Shown piece by piece: positions 38,210-38,211 of a DNA stretch of 38,211 bases; position 1 is the first letter of the stretch; the number at the start of each line of letters is the position of its first letter. The DNA is from HGM13634 sp045537285 (lineage in GTDB: Bacteria; Bacillota; Clostridia; TANB77; CAG-508): contig JAZSPC010000026.1 of assembly GCA_045537285.1 (NCBI GenBank), positions 1 through 38,211 of the forward strand, in the 5' to 3' direction. Under the pieces are notes generated by a model. The model searched no databases, was not told the DNA's origin, and saw only the letters and a program-made list of their open reading frames with translations. Both the position numbers and the translations under genes were made by a program.

Positions 38210-38211
38210 AA

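Overview
The window is AT-rich bacterial DNA from a Gram-positive, low-GC Firmicute, most likely an uncultured host-associated Clostridia lineage. That placement is inferred from the gene order amaP-DUF2273-nusB-xseA-xseB and rimP-nusA-rnpM-ylxQ-infB-rbfA-nrnA, a formate-tetrahydrofolate ligase, the spore-type genes sleB and spoVT, strong Shine-Dalgarno sequences, frequent TTG/GTG starts and sortase/LPxTG surface proteins. There is no rRNA, CRISPR array, IS element or integrase. The only phage-type genes are an isolated AntA-type antirepressor and a holin-like membrane protein.

Layout. 1-4635: a forward run of housekeeping genes (amaP fragment, DUF2273, nusB, xseA/xseB, a PAP2-related membrane protein, fhs). 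4661-6360: a SleB-type hydrolase behind an RBS-masking hairpin, then two unrelated small orphan genes in near-identical promoter/leader/terminator cassettes. 6368-9130: mutS2 (reverse) and another small cassette gene. 9150-11839: folD, the AntA gene surrounded and interrupted by perfect palindromes, and a minimal dprA. 11869-12673: an orphan PIN-domain gene (reverse). 12710-19379: the rimP-nusA-rnpM-ylxQ-infB-rbfA-nrnA translation/transcription operon from a consensus sigma-A promoter. 19377-24335: a RluA-type pseudouridine synthase, a four-TM membrane protein, a DUF421/DUF4363 pair and a large Asn/Thr-rich surface protein. 24379-29963: recD2, a ParE-type toxin-antitoxin pair, comFC and a KAP-type P-loop ATPase. 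30044-33421: spoVT, a minimal alaS, a HIT hydrolase and a sortase homologue lacking its catalytic Cys. 33448-33719: tRNA-His and tRNA-Gln. 33785-38209: cell-envelope proteins (OB-fold/PASTA-like, DUF4190-like, a YwaF-type membrane protein), one more small cassette gene, and a tiny LPQTG protein facing an apparently intact sortase that runs off the window end.

How it fits together. fhs and folD are the two one-carbon folate enzymes. recD2, mutS2, xseAB, dprA and comFC handle DNA repair, recombination and uptake. The rimP operon couples transcription termination, ribosome maturation and initiation. The envelope end holds two sortase-fold proteins, only one with a complete catalytic set, plus a substrate whose mature chain is about 31 residues.

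The least ordinary signals are: palindromes with a shared core inside and after the AntA gene; twin cassettes with matching 5'-terminal RNA hairpins and terminators but unrelated proteins; a Cys-less sortase; a probable +1 frame break at the start of ylxQ; and an AlaRS without its C-terminal half. All calls come from reading the sequence; no database search was run.
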